Source: Archangiaceae bacterium (GTDB taxonomy: Bacteria > Myxococcota > Myxococcia > Myxococcales > Myxococcaceae). Taken from it: a stretch of 64,000 nt of DNA. The notes under the pieces are model-generated. The model was not told the origin of the DNA, did no database searches, and worked only from the letters and a program-made list of their open reading frames with translations. The stretch is from NCBI GenBank assembly GCA_016714225.1, contig JADJNS010000025.1, positions 1-64,000 of the forward strand, in the 5' to 3' direction. This document shows, in pieces, positions 10,201-17,568 of this stretch. Each line of letters begins with the position of its first letter. Position 1 is the first letter of the stretch. The position numbers and the translations under genes were made by a program.

Positions 10201-13197
10201 CCGCCCGAGCCGGGCGCGCGGCTGCCTCGCCCGGCGCCGGTCGAGCCGACGCAGCCGATCGCCGACGAGGGCTTCATTCAGCACGGCGGCGAGATGGGCG
10301 CGATGATGCGCGCCTTCGACTGGTCGACCACGCCGCTGGGGCCCCTCGCGCAGTGGCCCCAGTCGCTGCGCACCTCGCTGAGCACCATGCTGCGCTCGCC
10401 GTACCCCATCATCCTGTTCTGGGGGCCCCAGCGGGTGATGCTCTACAACGACCCGTTTCGCCCCATTCTCGGCACCAAGCACCCCCAGACGCTCGGGGCG
10501 CGCGGCTCCGAGGCGCTCGCCGAAGAGTGGAAGCTCCTGGGCCCGTTGATGGACGGGGTGCTCGAGACCGGCGAGCCGGTGTTCATCGAGAACGGCAACG
10601 TGAACTTCCAGCGCCGGCCCGGCGGCCTGCGCGAAGAGGCCTACTTCACCTGGTCGTACAACCCGACCATCGGCGAGCGGGGAGAGATCGCCGGCCTGTT
10701 CGCCATCGCCAGCGAGACCACGCGGCAGGTGGTCGGTGAGCGGCGGCTGGGCCTGCTGCGCGAGCTGTCGCTGCGCACCGCCACCAGCAAGCGGGTGGAA
10801 GACGTCTTTCGCGCGCTCGAGCAGGTGCTGGCGCAGGGAAGCTACGACCTGCCCTTCGCGCTGCTGTACGCGCCCGACGGCGGCCGCGCGCGCCTGGTGA
10901 GCTGCGTCGGCGTAGAGCGGGGCAGCGCGGCGGCGCCGCTCGAGCCAGGGGCCGACGGGGCGACGCCCTGGCCGCTGGCGGCGGTGGCCGCCTCGGGGCA
11001 GGAGCAGCTGCTCGAGGCACTCGAGAAGAGCGTGGGGGCGCTGCCGGGCGGGCCGTGGCCCGAGCCGTCGACCCGCGCGCTGCTCTTGCCGGTGCCGATG
11101 GGCGCCGAGGGCGAGACCGGGGTGCTGGTGGCCGGCCTGAGCCCGCTGCGCGCGGCCGACGGCGAGTACCGCAGCTTTCTGCAGCTGCTGGCCCGGCAGG
11201 TCTCGGCGAGCGTGGCCAGCGCGCGCGCCTACCAGCAAGAGAAGCAGCGCGCCGAAGAGCTGGCCCGGCTCGACCAGGCGAAGACGGCCTTCTTCAGCAA
11301 CGTCAGCCACGAGTTCCGCACGCCGCTCACCCTGATTCTCGGGCCGGTGGAAGACGCGCTCAGCGGGGCGCGCCACGCCCTCGAGGGCAACCAGCTCGAG
11401 CTGGTGCGGCGCAACGCGCTGCGGCTCTACAAGATGGTCAACACGCTGCTCGACTTCTCGCGCATGGAGTCGGGCCGGGCCGAGGCCACCTACGTCGAGG
11501 TCGACCTCGCCGAGCACACGCGCAACCTGGCCAGCAACTTTCAGTCGGCGGCCGAGAGCGGGGGCCTCAAGCTCACCATCGACTGCCCGCCATTGCCGGC
11601 CCGGGTCTACGTCGACGTCGAGATGTGGGAGAAGATCGTCTTGAACCTGCTCTCGAACGCGGTGAAGTACACGCACCGGGGTGAGATCGCCCGGCGCCTG
11701 CGCTGGGAGAGCGGCGGGCCTGAGCTGACGTTGACCGACACCGGGGTCGGCATTCCTCCCGCCGATCTGCCGCGGGTGTTCGAGCGCTTCTACCGGGTGC
11801 GCTCGACCGAGGGCCGCAGCCACGAGGGCACCGGCATCGGGCTGGCGATGGTTCAAGAGCTGGTCAAGCTGCACGGCGGCACGGTGACGGTGGCCAGCGA
11901 GCTCGGCCGGGGCACCACGTTCACGGTGCGCTTGCCGGGGGGCAGCGCGCACCTGCCCGCCGAGAAGGTCGCGCGGCCCTCGCTGGCGCGCGCGTCGGGC
12001 ATGCCGGGAGCCGCGCTGTTCGTCGAAGAGGCGCGGCGCTGGTCCGAGCCCGAGCTGCCGCCGGCAGGGGTCGAGCCGCTCGAAGACCTCGGCCCGCTCG
12101 CGCCCGAGCTCAAGCAGTCGCGCATTCTGCTGGTCGACGACAACGCCGACCTGCGCTCGTACGTGGCGGGGGCGCTGGGGCAGGTCTTCCCGAACGTCGA
12201 GACCGCCAAGAACGGCCTCGAGGCGCTCGAGCGGGCGCGGGCGCACCCGCCGAACCTGGTGCTGTCTGACGTGATGATGCCGGGGCTCGACGGCTTCGGG
12301 CTGGTGCGCGAGCTGAGGGCCGACCCGGCCACCCGCGCCATACCGGTGGTGCTGCTCTCGGCGCGCGCGGGAGACGAGTCGGCGGTCGAAGGCCTGGGCA
12401 GCGGCGCCGACGATTACCTGGTCAAGCCGTTCTCGATGCGCGAGCTGCTCGCCCGGGTGCGCACCCAGCTCGAGATGGTGCGGGTGCGCCGCGAGGTGGT
12501 GAGCGCCGAGGTCGAGAAGGCGCAGCTGCGCCAGTCGGTGCAGACCCGCGACGAGTTCTTGAACCTGGTCAACCACGAGCTGCGCACGCCGGTCAGCGCG
12601 CTGCTGCTCAACGTGCAGGCGGTGTCGCGCAGCACGCCCGAGCTCTTGCCGGGGCGGGTGAAGGCGATGCAGCAGACGCTCGACCGCATGACCCGGCTGG
12701 TGCAGCACCTCACCGTGGCGTCCGAGCTGGTCACCGGGGCGCTCGAGCTCTCTCGCGAGTCGTCAGACCTGGGCGAGCTGGTGAACGGAGTGGTCGAGCG
12801 CGCCAGGGCGAAGGCCCCGGCAGACAGCGGGGCCATCACCCTCGCGCCGCATGCCCAGGTGCGGGGGGTGTTCGACCGCCAGCGGCTCGAGCAGGCGGTC
12901 GAGGCGCTGGTCGACAACGCCATCAAGTTCTCCGACGGCCACCCGGTCGAGGTGAGTGTCTCTCGCCACGACGGCCACGCGACGGTGTCGGTCACCGACC
13001 AGGGCATCGGGGTGGCCCCCGAGCACCAGCCGCGCCTGTTCGAGCGCTTCGAGCGCGGGGTGCCCTCGAGCAACTATGGCGGCTTCGGCCTGGGCCTGTG
13101 GCTGGCCCGGCAGGTGGCCCAGGCCCACGGCGGGGGCATTCGCTTCTCGCCCACGCCCGGAGGCGGGGCCACGTTCAGCCTCGAGCTGCCGGTCTAG
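7222..13197 (+). CDS. Giant hybrid sensor histidine kinase with four kinase cores and two receivers
   Basis: 1991 residues, no membrane segment, so a cytoplasmic sensor. The domain order is duplicated: PAS-like (about 17-150), GAF (165-340), HisKA1 with His362 (SNVSHEFRTPL), HATPase, receiver 1 with Asp675 (VLSDVMMPG), HisKA2 with His785 (SHDLRSPLS), HATPase; then PAS-like (1017-1150), GAF (1165-1345), HisKA3 with His1363, HATPase, receiver 2 with Asp1683, HisKA4 with His1785 (NHELRTPVS) and a last HATPase. Equivalent residues are 1000-1008 apart, showing one internal duplication. All four phospho-accepting His and both Asp are present, as are the N-boxes (NLLSNALKY, NLLSNAVKF, NLLSNAVKY, LVDNAIKF). 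Nothing downstream identifies its output. Start is GTG 7222; SD is weak. Confidence 0.92.
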   Translation: MSSQNENRSSPEPSAVLSGGGEMGALMRTIDWGRTAVGPLESWPQSLRTAVSILLESRFPMYIAWGPSFVQFYNDGYRPVLGSTKHPAAMGRSASETFAESWHIIGPMFEGVRRQTAVGAEDWMLPLDRHGYLEECYFTFSYSPIRDETGGVGGVLVTVTETTGRVLGERRLRTLRDLAARAGAVKRQEDAWQEAARALDGNAFDVPFALLYRVRDAVERPELIATTGWGADAIAATTRFAATASEPLWPFAEAAQRGPQLVTDLRGRFGDLPGGKWPEAPREALVLPISRGGHALPHGFLVVGVSARRALNDDYRGFLQLCADHLATAIINARAYEEEKRRAEALAEIDRAKTAFFSNVSHEFRTPLTLMLGPVEDGLNDTAHPLEPVQRERQELVQRNGRRLQKLVNTLLDFARIEAGRASAALAPTDLSSLTAELASSFKSAMAAAGLSLEVDCPPLPSKVYVDPSMWEKIVLNLLSNALKYTFAGGVRVALEWLGATVQLTVADTGAGIEARHLPHLFERFYRVEGAKGRSHEGTGIGLALVQELARLHGGAVAVKSTVGRGTVFTVTLPTGSAHLTTEQLKASTTLAANPIGAEAFLADAGLVSSPSASTPPRATTATSGARLLLADDNADMRQYLTRLLSQHWVVDAVTDGAQALAAARASPPDLVLSDVMMPGLSGLELVRALRADERTRLVPILLLSARAGEEATVEGLESGADGYLVKPFSARELLARVEAQLAVSRYRLAALEAERTHGDESKRLLGEARRATRAREETLAVVSHDLRSPLSVILSAAELLKRAAPGVEGVQKQTETIQRSAERMRVLIEDLLDLASIDAGSLSISPQTHSAEALATEARESFERLAMVKGVTLTSEVEPGLTVVCDRDRVLQALGNLLSNAVKFTPAGGSVRLLVRRDERTRHIDFSVADTGPGIAAEQQGRVFDRYWHLSRENQDGHGLGLAIARGIVDVHGGELRLASTLGQGSTFTLSLPPEPGARLPRPAPVEPTQPIADEGFIQHGGEMGAMMRAFDWSTTPLGPLAQWPQSLRTSLSTMLRSPYPIILFWGPQRVMLYNDPFRPILGTKHPQTLGARGSEALAEEWKLLGPLMDGVLETGEPVFIENGNVNFQRRPGGLREEAYFTWSYNPTIGERGEIAGLFAIASETTRQVVGERRLGLLRELSLRTATSKRVEDVFRALEQVLAQGSYDLPFALLYAPDGGRARLVSCVGVERGSAAAPLEPGADGATPWPLAAVAASGQEQLLEALEKSVGALPGGPWPEPSTRALLLPVPMGAEGETGVLVAGLSPLRAADGEYRSFLQLLARQVSASVASARAYQQEKQRAEELARLDQAKTAFFSNVSHEFRTPLTLILGPVEDALSGARHALEGNQLELVRRNALRLYKMVNTLLDFSRMESGRAEATYVEVDLAEHTRNLASNFQSAAESGGLKLTIDCPPLPARVYVDVEMWEKIVLNLLSNAVKYTHRGEIARRLRWESGGPELTLTDTGVGIPPADLPRVFERFYRVRSTEGRSHEGTGIGLAMVQELVKLHGGTVTVASELGRGTTFTVRLPGGSAHLPAEKVARPSLARASGMPGAALFVEEARRWSEPELPPAGVEPLEDLGPLAPELKQSRILLVDDNADLRSYVAGALGQVFPNVETAKNGLEALERARAHPPNLVLSDVMMPGLDGFGLVRELRADPATRAIPVVLLSARAGDESAVEGLGSGADDYLVKPFSMRELLARVRTQLEMVRVRREVVSAEVEKAQLRQSVQTRDEFLNLVNHELRTPVSALLLNVQAVSRSTPELLPGRVKAMQQTLDRMTRLVQHLTVASELVTGALELSRESSDLGELVNGVVERARAKAPADSGAITLAPHAQVRGVFDRQRLEQAVEALVDNAIKFSDGHPVEVSVSRHDGHATVSVTDQGIGVAPEHQPRLFERFERGVPSSNYGGFGLGLWLARQVAQAHGGGIRFSPTPGGGATFSLELPV

Positions 13198-13342
13198 CAG
13201 GGTGCTGAAAAACGAGCGAACGGGCCGAGGTCGAGGCGTCGGCGAGGAACGCGCGGAGTGAACTTCGGTGTGTTCATGAGCACGTACCGGAGCCGACAAC
13301 GACGAGATCGGTCCCGTGCAGCCGTATTTCAGCACCCTGCTA
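13195..13342. mobile_element. 148-bp inverted-repeat element (MITE-like) between convergent genes
   Basis: TAGCAGGGTGCTGAAA (13195-13210) is repeated as its exact reverse complement at 13327-13342. The interior has no gene. CTAG stands at both outer edges (13194-13197 and 13343-13346), which could be a target duplication. The left end supplies the stop TAG of the giant kinase and the right end abuts the stop of the minus-strand oxidoreductase, so it may also work as a two-way transcription barrier. Only one copy is visible here; mobility is inferred from the structure. Confidence 0.6.
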
Positions 13343-14485
13343 CTAGGCGGCCCAGGGCATCGGCTGCGGAGTCTCGCAGTGGGTCGACATCGTCACGGTG
13401 CGCCCGCCGGTCTTGCGGGCGTCGAGGGCGAGCACCACCTCGTTCAGGTGCAGCGAGAAGCGCGCCGACAGCCGCGGGGTGCGGCGCTGGCCGATGGCCT
13501 CGGCCAGCTCGGCCGGGCCGCGGGCGAAGTCCATGCGGTTGGCGCCGCGGGTCTTCCACGCGAAGGTGGGCTTGCGAACCAGCGGCACCGGCAAGAGGCC
13601 CACGCCGACCTTGTGCAGCCCCGAGAGGTACTTCTCGCCGCGCAGCCCCACGTCGCCGCGCGGGTAGACGCCGACGCTGCTGCCGTAGTCCCAACACTCG
13701 CCGACCACCAGCACGCCCTCGTCTCCGAAGATGCGCAGGCTGTGGTCGTGCGACGCGTAGATGGTGCAGGTGATGCGCGAGGTGACGCCGTTCACGTGCT
13801 CGAGAATGCCGATGCTCATGTCGGGCTGGGCCGGGGTCGGCACGCCCTTGTCGGGCGCCACCAGGGTGCTGAACGCGGTCACCCGCTTCACCGAGCCGAA
13901 CATCGCAATCAGCCAGCTGGCGTAGTACCCGGCGTGCTCGAGCGTGCAGCCGACCTCGAGCTCGTCGCGCCAGGGCCAGGCGGCGCCCGAGGCGCTCTTC
14001 CAGTCGCGCATGCCCATCAGGTGAATGGGGCCGTCGTCGAGCTCGGCGTACGCCAGCCGCGGGGTGCCGATCTTGCCCTCGCGCACCGCCTTCCACGCGG
14101 TCTGCGCGGCCTCGCCGAGCAGGGTGCACGGCGCGCCGCCCAGCTGCAGGCCCGAGTGCTCGGCGAGCTCGACCAGCTCGTGGGCGTGCTCGACCTGCAT
14201 CGCGAGCGGCTTCTCCGAGTAGACGTGCTTGCCGGCGAGCAGCGCGGCCTTGCTGACCTCGTAGTGGCTCGAGGGGTTGGTGAGGTTCACCACCATGGCG
14301 ATCGACTTGTCGTTCAGCACCGCGTCGAGCGACTGGGCAGGCTTCACGTGCCAGTGCTTGCAGAAGGCCTCGAGGCGCTTGGGGTCGCGATCCCACACCG
14401 TGGTGAGCTCGATGCCGGGGTGGTTGGGCAGGGTGGTGGCGTAGAAATCTGCGACGTAGCCGCAGCCGACAAAAGCGATCTTCAT
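13343..14485 (-). CDS. Gfo/Idh/MocA family oxidoreductase (second of pair)
   Basis: 380 residues. The family uses NAD(P) to oxidise or reduce sugars and cyclitols. The N-terminal Rossmann fold opens with IAFVGCGYVADFY, and the Lys-Pro motif YSEKPLAMQ, whose Lys is the usual catalytic base, lies near residue 95. The C-terminal substrate domain is complete (residues 130-380). ATG 14485 overlaps the TGA of the upstream paralogue (ATGA), so the pair is translationally coupled and may act as a heteromer or in successive steps. The substrate cannot be told from sequence. Confidence 0.87.
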   Translation of the reverse strand: MKIAFVGCGYVADFYATTLPNHPGIELTTVWDRDPKRLEAFCKHWHVKPAQSLDAVLNDKSIAMVVNLTNPSSHYEVSKAALLAGKHVYSEKPLAMQVEHAHELVELAEHSGLQLGGAPCTLLGEAAQTAWKAVREGKIGTPRLAYAELDDGPIHLMGMRDWKSASGAAWPWRDELEVGCTLEHAGYYASWLIAMFGSVKRVTAFSTLVAPDKGVPTPAQPDMSIGILEHVNGVTSRITCTIYASHDHSLRIFGDEGVLVVGECWDYGSSVGVYPRGDVGLRGEKYLSGLHKVGVGLLPVPLVRKPTFAWKTRGANRMDFARGPAELAEAIGQRRTPRLSARFSLHLNEVVLALDARKTGGRTVTMSTHCETPQPMPWAA

Positions 14486-15480
14486 TGCAGCGCCCTCCGC
14501 ACCGCGTCGACGGTGTCCATCACCGCGATCGATTCTTCGAGTGGCAGCACCGCGCTCTCGAGCGCGCCGCTGCGCAGGCAGTCGTTCACCTCGATGGCCT
14601 CGTGCGCATAGCCGTTGCCGATGGCGGGCAGGGTGACCCTCGGCTCGGCGAGCGCCTTGGCGCGCTGCACCCAGCGGCGCAGCTCGGGGCGCTGCGTGAC
14701 CGCGCGCAGCCCGCCGCGCGCGGGCGTCAGCTCGGCCACCGGGGCGCTCACCGTCATGGTGGCATACGACTCGGGGCGGTAGAGCGGCGCCTCGAGGTGC
14801 AGCCGCGCCCGCTCGGCCCACACCACCGCGTCGTTGCGCAGCTGGGCGCGCGAGCTGCAGCGAATCGACGCCTGCGCGGTGCCGTAGTCGAGCACCGCCG
14901 ACACCTCTTCGTGGCCGCCGATGGCCTTCACCGTCTTGGGGGCGCCGAGCAGCGCGTGCGCGAAGGTGAGCGGGTAGACGCCGAGGTCGAGCAGCGCGCC
15001 GTCGCGGGCGCGGGCCTGCGCGAAGCCGAGGCTCGCCTCGAGGCTCTGCACCGCGCCGTGGCGGCCCTGGCGCACGCTGGTGACCAGCTCGCGAAAAGCG
15101 GGCACGAAGCGCATCCACATCGCCTCCATGCAGAAGCGGTTTGCCTTGCGCGCGGCGGCGGCGATCTCCCGCGCCTCGGCCGCGCTGCAGGCGAAGGGCT
15201 TCTCGAGCAGCACCGCCTTGCCGGCGTTCAGGCAGGCGAGGGCGTGCTCTTTGTGCTGGCCCGGCGGAGTGGCCACGTAGATGACGTCGACCTGCGACGC
15301 GAGCAGCGCGTCGAGCGAGCTGCAGCTGACCGCGCGGTGCCGCTCGGCGAAGGCCGCCGCCCGCTCGGGGCTGCGCGACCAGCACGCCATCAGCTCGGTG
15401 CCCGGCGCGAGCTTCAGCCCCGCGACGAAGTCGTCCGAGATTACGCCTACGCCCAAGATGCCCCAGCGAATCGCCCTCAC
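14482..15480 (-). CDS. Gfo/Idh/MocA family oxidoreductase (first of pair)
   Basis: 332 residues from GTG 15480. Rossmann start IRWGILGVGVISDDF, the EKPFACS motif near residue 95, then MEAMWMRFVP and LDLGVYPL, which are typical of the dihydrodiol/sugar dehydrogenase branch. NAD(P)-dependent oxidation or reduction of a sugar-like substrate is inferred. First gene of a two-gene operon; its stop overlaps the start of the next oxidoreductase. The polysaccharide operon further right is on the same strand but separated by a repeat. Confidence 0.87.
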   Translation of the reverse strand: MRAIRWGILGVGVISDDFVAGLKLAPGTELMACWSRSPERAAAFAERHRAVSCSSLDALLASQVDVIYVATPPGQHKEHALACLNAGKAVLLEKPFACSAAEAREIAAAARKANRFCMEAMWMRFVPAFRELVTSVRQGRHGAVQSLEASLGFAQARARDGALLDLGVYPLTFAHALLGAPKTVKAIGGHEEVSAVLDYGTAQASIRCSSRAQLRNDAVVWAERARLHLEAPLYRPESYATMTVSAPVAELTPARGGLRAVTQRPELRRWVQRAKALAEPRVTLPAIGNGYAHEAIEVNDCLRSGALESAVLPLEESIAVMDTVDAVRRALQ

Positions 15481-15559
15481 GGCCGATGCTCATAACGGTG
15501 CGGGTGGTGACGGGCCGTGGTCGCGCGCGGTTGCGCGGGGCGGTAACGCGGCCGAGTAG

Positions 15560-15661
15560 GGCTGGTGCGCTTCGGTAACACGGGGGCTCGGGAGGGCGGT
15601 CGTGCTCGCCGCGCTGGCGGTGGTGATGCGGCGACGCCGCCCCGATGCGCGCAGAGCGTAG
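15560..15661 (+). pseudogene. Orphan MYXO-CTERM tail (gene remnant)
   Basis: In frame between a TAG at 15557-15559 and a TAG at 15659-15661 the translation is a Cys-containing start, then RAVVLAALAVVMRRRRP and DARRA-stop. A hydrophobic helix followed by an Arg cluster is the layout of the MYXO-CTERM sorting tail. It aligns with the tail of the protease on the minus strand near 56530 (AVVLAALALLRRLRPYARRA), and the similarity continues into the adjacent repeat. No start codon or upstream protein is present, so this is a relic. Confidence 0.5.
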
Positions 15662-15966
15662 GCGTCTAAACCGGCCGAGCAGGCGAGCGCTGCTCCCAAG
15701 GGTGCTGGCCCGGCAGGGTCAGGCCAAAGTTCAGGGTTCCCGGCCAGGGGTGGACTCGCGCAGGGCCAGGGCCTGGGGTGGTGGGCAGGGGTTTCTGCCC
15801 GGCATGGGTAGGGCCATGGCCGCGCCCCTCCAGACCCCTGCGGCGCTCCCATCACCCTGCCCTGACCCCCACCGACCCCTGGCCGTACCCCTGAACTTTG
15901 GCCTGACCTTGCCGGGCCGTCGGCGCGCGTCAGTGCCTGCCCTGCACCGACTCACTGTGGCAGCGC
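15661..15966. repeat. Interspersed repeat family R1, copy A
   Basis: Core 15707-15918 (212 bp) is bounded by near-perfect terminal inverted repeats beginning GGCCCGGCAGGGTCAGGCC; similarity continues outward to 15966 (GACTCACTGTGGCAGC-like end). It is very close to the reverse complement of copy C at 56226-56529 and more distant from copy B at 43349-43654. The outer end supplies the last codons and the TGA stop of the minus-strand gene that ends at 15952. No protein is encoded; a MITE or REP-type element is inferred. Confidence 0.8.
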
Positions 15967-17568
15967 CCGCCCCGCATCCAGACGTGGGAGCTGCTGCTGC
16001 CCCCCGTCACGGGCAGGAAAAGCGAACGGGAGCTCCTCGACCTTGGGCTCTTCGGCGAGCGCCCGCGTGCGCCACGCGAGCTTGGCGGCGAAGGCCGCGG
16101 CGAGCGCCGCCATCCACGTCACGGTCCAGCTCAGGGTGCCCATGTCGCCCCAGACCTGGCAGAAGAAGCTGATGACGATGCCGACGCCGGTCAGCATCGC
16201 GACGCGCACCGTCTTGTCGCCGCTGGCCCGGTAGACCCGGGCGCACAAGAAGGCGGTCACCACCTGCGGCATCATCATCAGGGTGAACCCCACCGGCCCG
16301 GCGATGGTGAGCAGCCACAGGTACTGGTTGTGGGGGTGGTACTCCCACGCGGGAAACCACGGCGAGATGTCGGGCAGCGGGAAGATCTGCTGCATCTTGT
16401 GGCCGAAGCCGTACGGCAAGAGCTTGTTGTTCGACCAGGTGAACAGCACGTCGAGGTTCTCGAGGTCGCGGTAGTCGGCCTGGTTGCCCTGGTTGGGGTC
16501 GCCCTGCACCACCGAGCGCACCAGCCGCGCCAGCCAGAAGAGCTTGCCACCCTGCGAGGTCCACCCCGCGAGCAGGTAGAACGGCATGATCGGCGCGACG
16601 CACGCCGCCACCTGCACCATCGCCCGCTTGAACCGGGTGTTCGGCGTCAGCGCCAGCGTGGCGAGCCCCGAGAACGCCAGGCACACGTACGCCAGGCGGC
16701 GGTCGTTGCAGACCATGCCGAAGGCCACGATCGCCACCCAGGGCAGGCTGCGCCACAGGTGGCGCCAGCTGAAGCGCTCGACCAGCTGGGCGAAGAACAT
16801 CGCCAACAGCGGCACGAAGAGCAGGGTGTCGGTGTGCGAGGTGGTGAACTCGACGTCGCGGCCCTGCGCGTACACCACCCGGTACAAGAACCAGATGCCG
16901 ATCAGCGCCTTCACCACCCCCACCGCCACCAGCAGCGCGCCCACCACCTTCAGCTCTCTCACCGTGCCGTCGAGCGCCCGCAAGAGCAGCGCGCAGCGCA
17001 CCGGGAACAGCAGCAGGTGCCGCAGCTGCCACAGGCCCTCGCTCATGTTCCCGCCGCGCACCGCGCCGATGCCGTCGAGCAACAGCACCGTGCCCGCGCT
17101 CACCAGCAGCATCACCTCGAGCACCCGCACCCCCGGCGTCTGCGACTGCCAGCCGGCCTCACCCGTCGCGCGCCGCGACCGCACCAGCGCCACCACCCAC
17201 AGCCCGACGGTGAGCAGGTCGATCACCGGCGCGCGCAAGAAGGCCAGGCCGGTGAGGGCGCTGGCGTTCACCAGCAGCGCCTTCGCCAGCGGGTGAAACG
17301 GGGCCTCCCAGCCCAGGGCCAGCGGCCACTCGAGCCCCTCGCACAGGGCGGCGAGCAGCAGGAGGCCGATGACGCTCACCTTCAGCGGCAGCCGGTAGAG
17401 CACCAGCCACGCCAGCGCCGCCGCCCAGGGCACCGCCATCGCCGCCAGCGGCTGGTCGATGGCCAGCATCAGGCCCATCGCGCCGAGCACGGCGCCGAGC
17501 AGCAGGCCGAAGCCCACCGCCGAGCGCCGCTTCACCGTGCCGGTTGCGACGTTCGCAGCCGAGCTCAC
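15952..17568 (-). CDS. O-antigen polymerase/ligase-like membrane protein (Wzy/WaaL type)
   Basis: 538 residues with about a dozen hydrophobic helices. Such proteins polymerise or ligate lipid-linked polysaccharide repeat units on the periplasmic face of the inner membrane. The large loop near residues 395-445 ends in EYHPHNQYLWLLTIAGPVG, the HxHN-containing signature of the O-antigen ligase family. The GTG start at 17568 overlaps the TGA of the chain-length regulator gene (GTGA). The last residues (RALPQ) and the stop come from repeat copy A, so the C terminus may have been altered by that insertion. Confidence 0.8.
   Translation of the reverse strand: MSSAANVATGTVKRRSAVGFGLLLGAVLGAMGLMLAIDQPLAAMAVPWAAALAWLVLYRLPLKVSVIGLLLLAALCEGLEWPLALGWEAPFHPLAKALLVNASALTGLAFLRAPVIDLLTVGLWVVALVRSRRATGEAGWQSQTPGVRVLEVMLLVSAGTVLLLDGIGAVRGGNMSEGLWQLRHLLLFPVRCALLLRALDGTVRELKVVGALLVAVGVVKALIGIWFLYRVVYAQGRDVEFTTSHTDTLLFVPLLAMFFAQLVERFSWRHLWRSLPWVAIVAFGMVCNDRRLAYVCLAFSGLATLALTPNTRFKRAMVQVAACVAPIMPFYLLAGWTSQGGKLFWLARLVRSVVQGDPNQGNQADYRDLENLDVLFTWSNNKLLPYGFGHKMQQIFPLPDISPWFPAWEYHPHNQYLWLLTIAGPVGFTLMMMPQVVTAFLCARVYRASGDKTVRVAMLTGVGIVISFFCQVWGDMGTLSWTVTWMAALAAAFAAKLAWRTRALAEEPKVEELPFAFPARDGGQQQLPRLDAGRALPQ

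Noticed and set aside
9682..12708. Long open frame (about 1000 codons) antisense to the giant kinase
   Set aside because: High-GC genes leave long open frames on the other strand. The translation is low-complexity His/Arg/Gly/Ala text with no domain, while the plus strand has full kinase domains.
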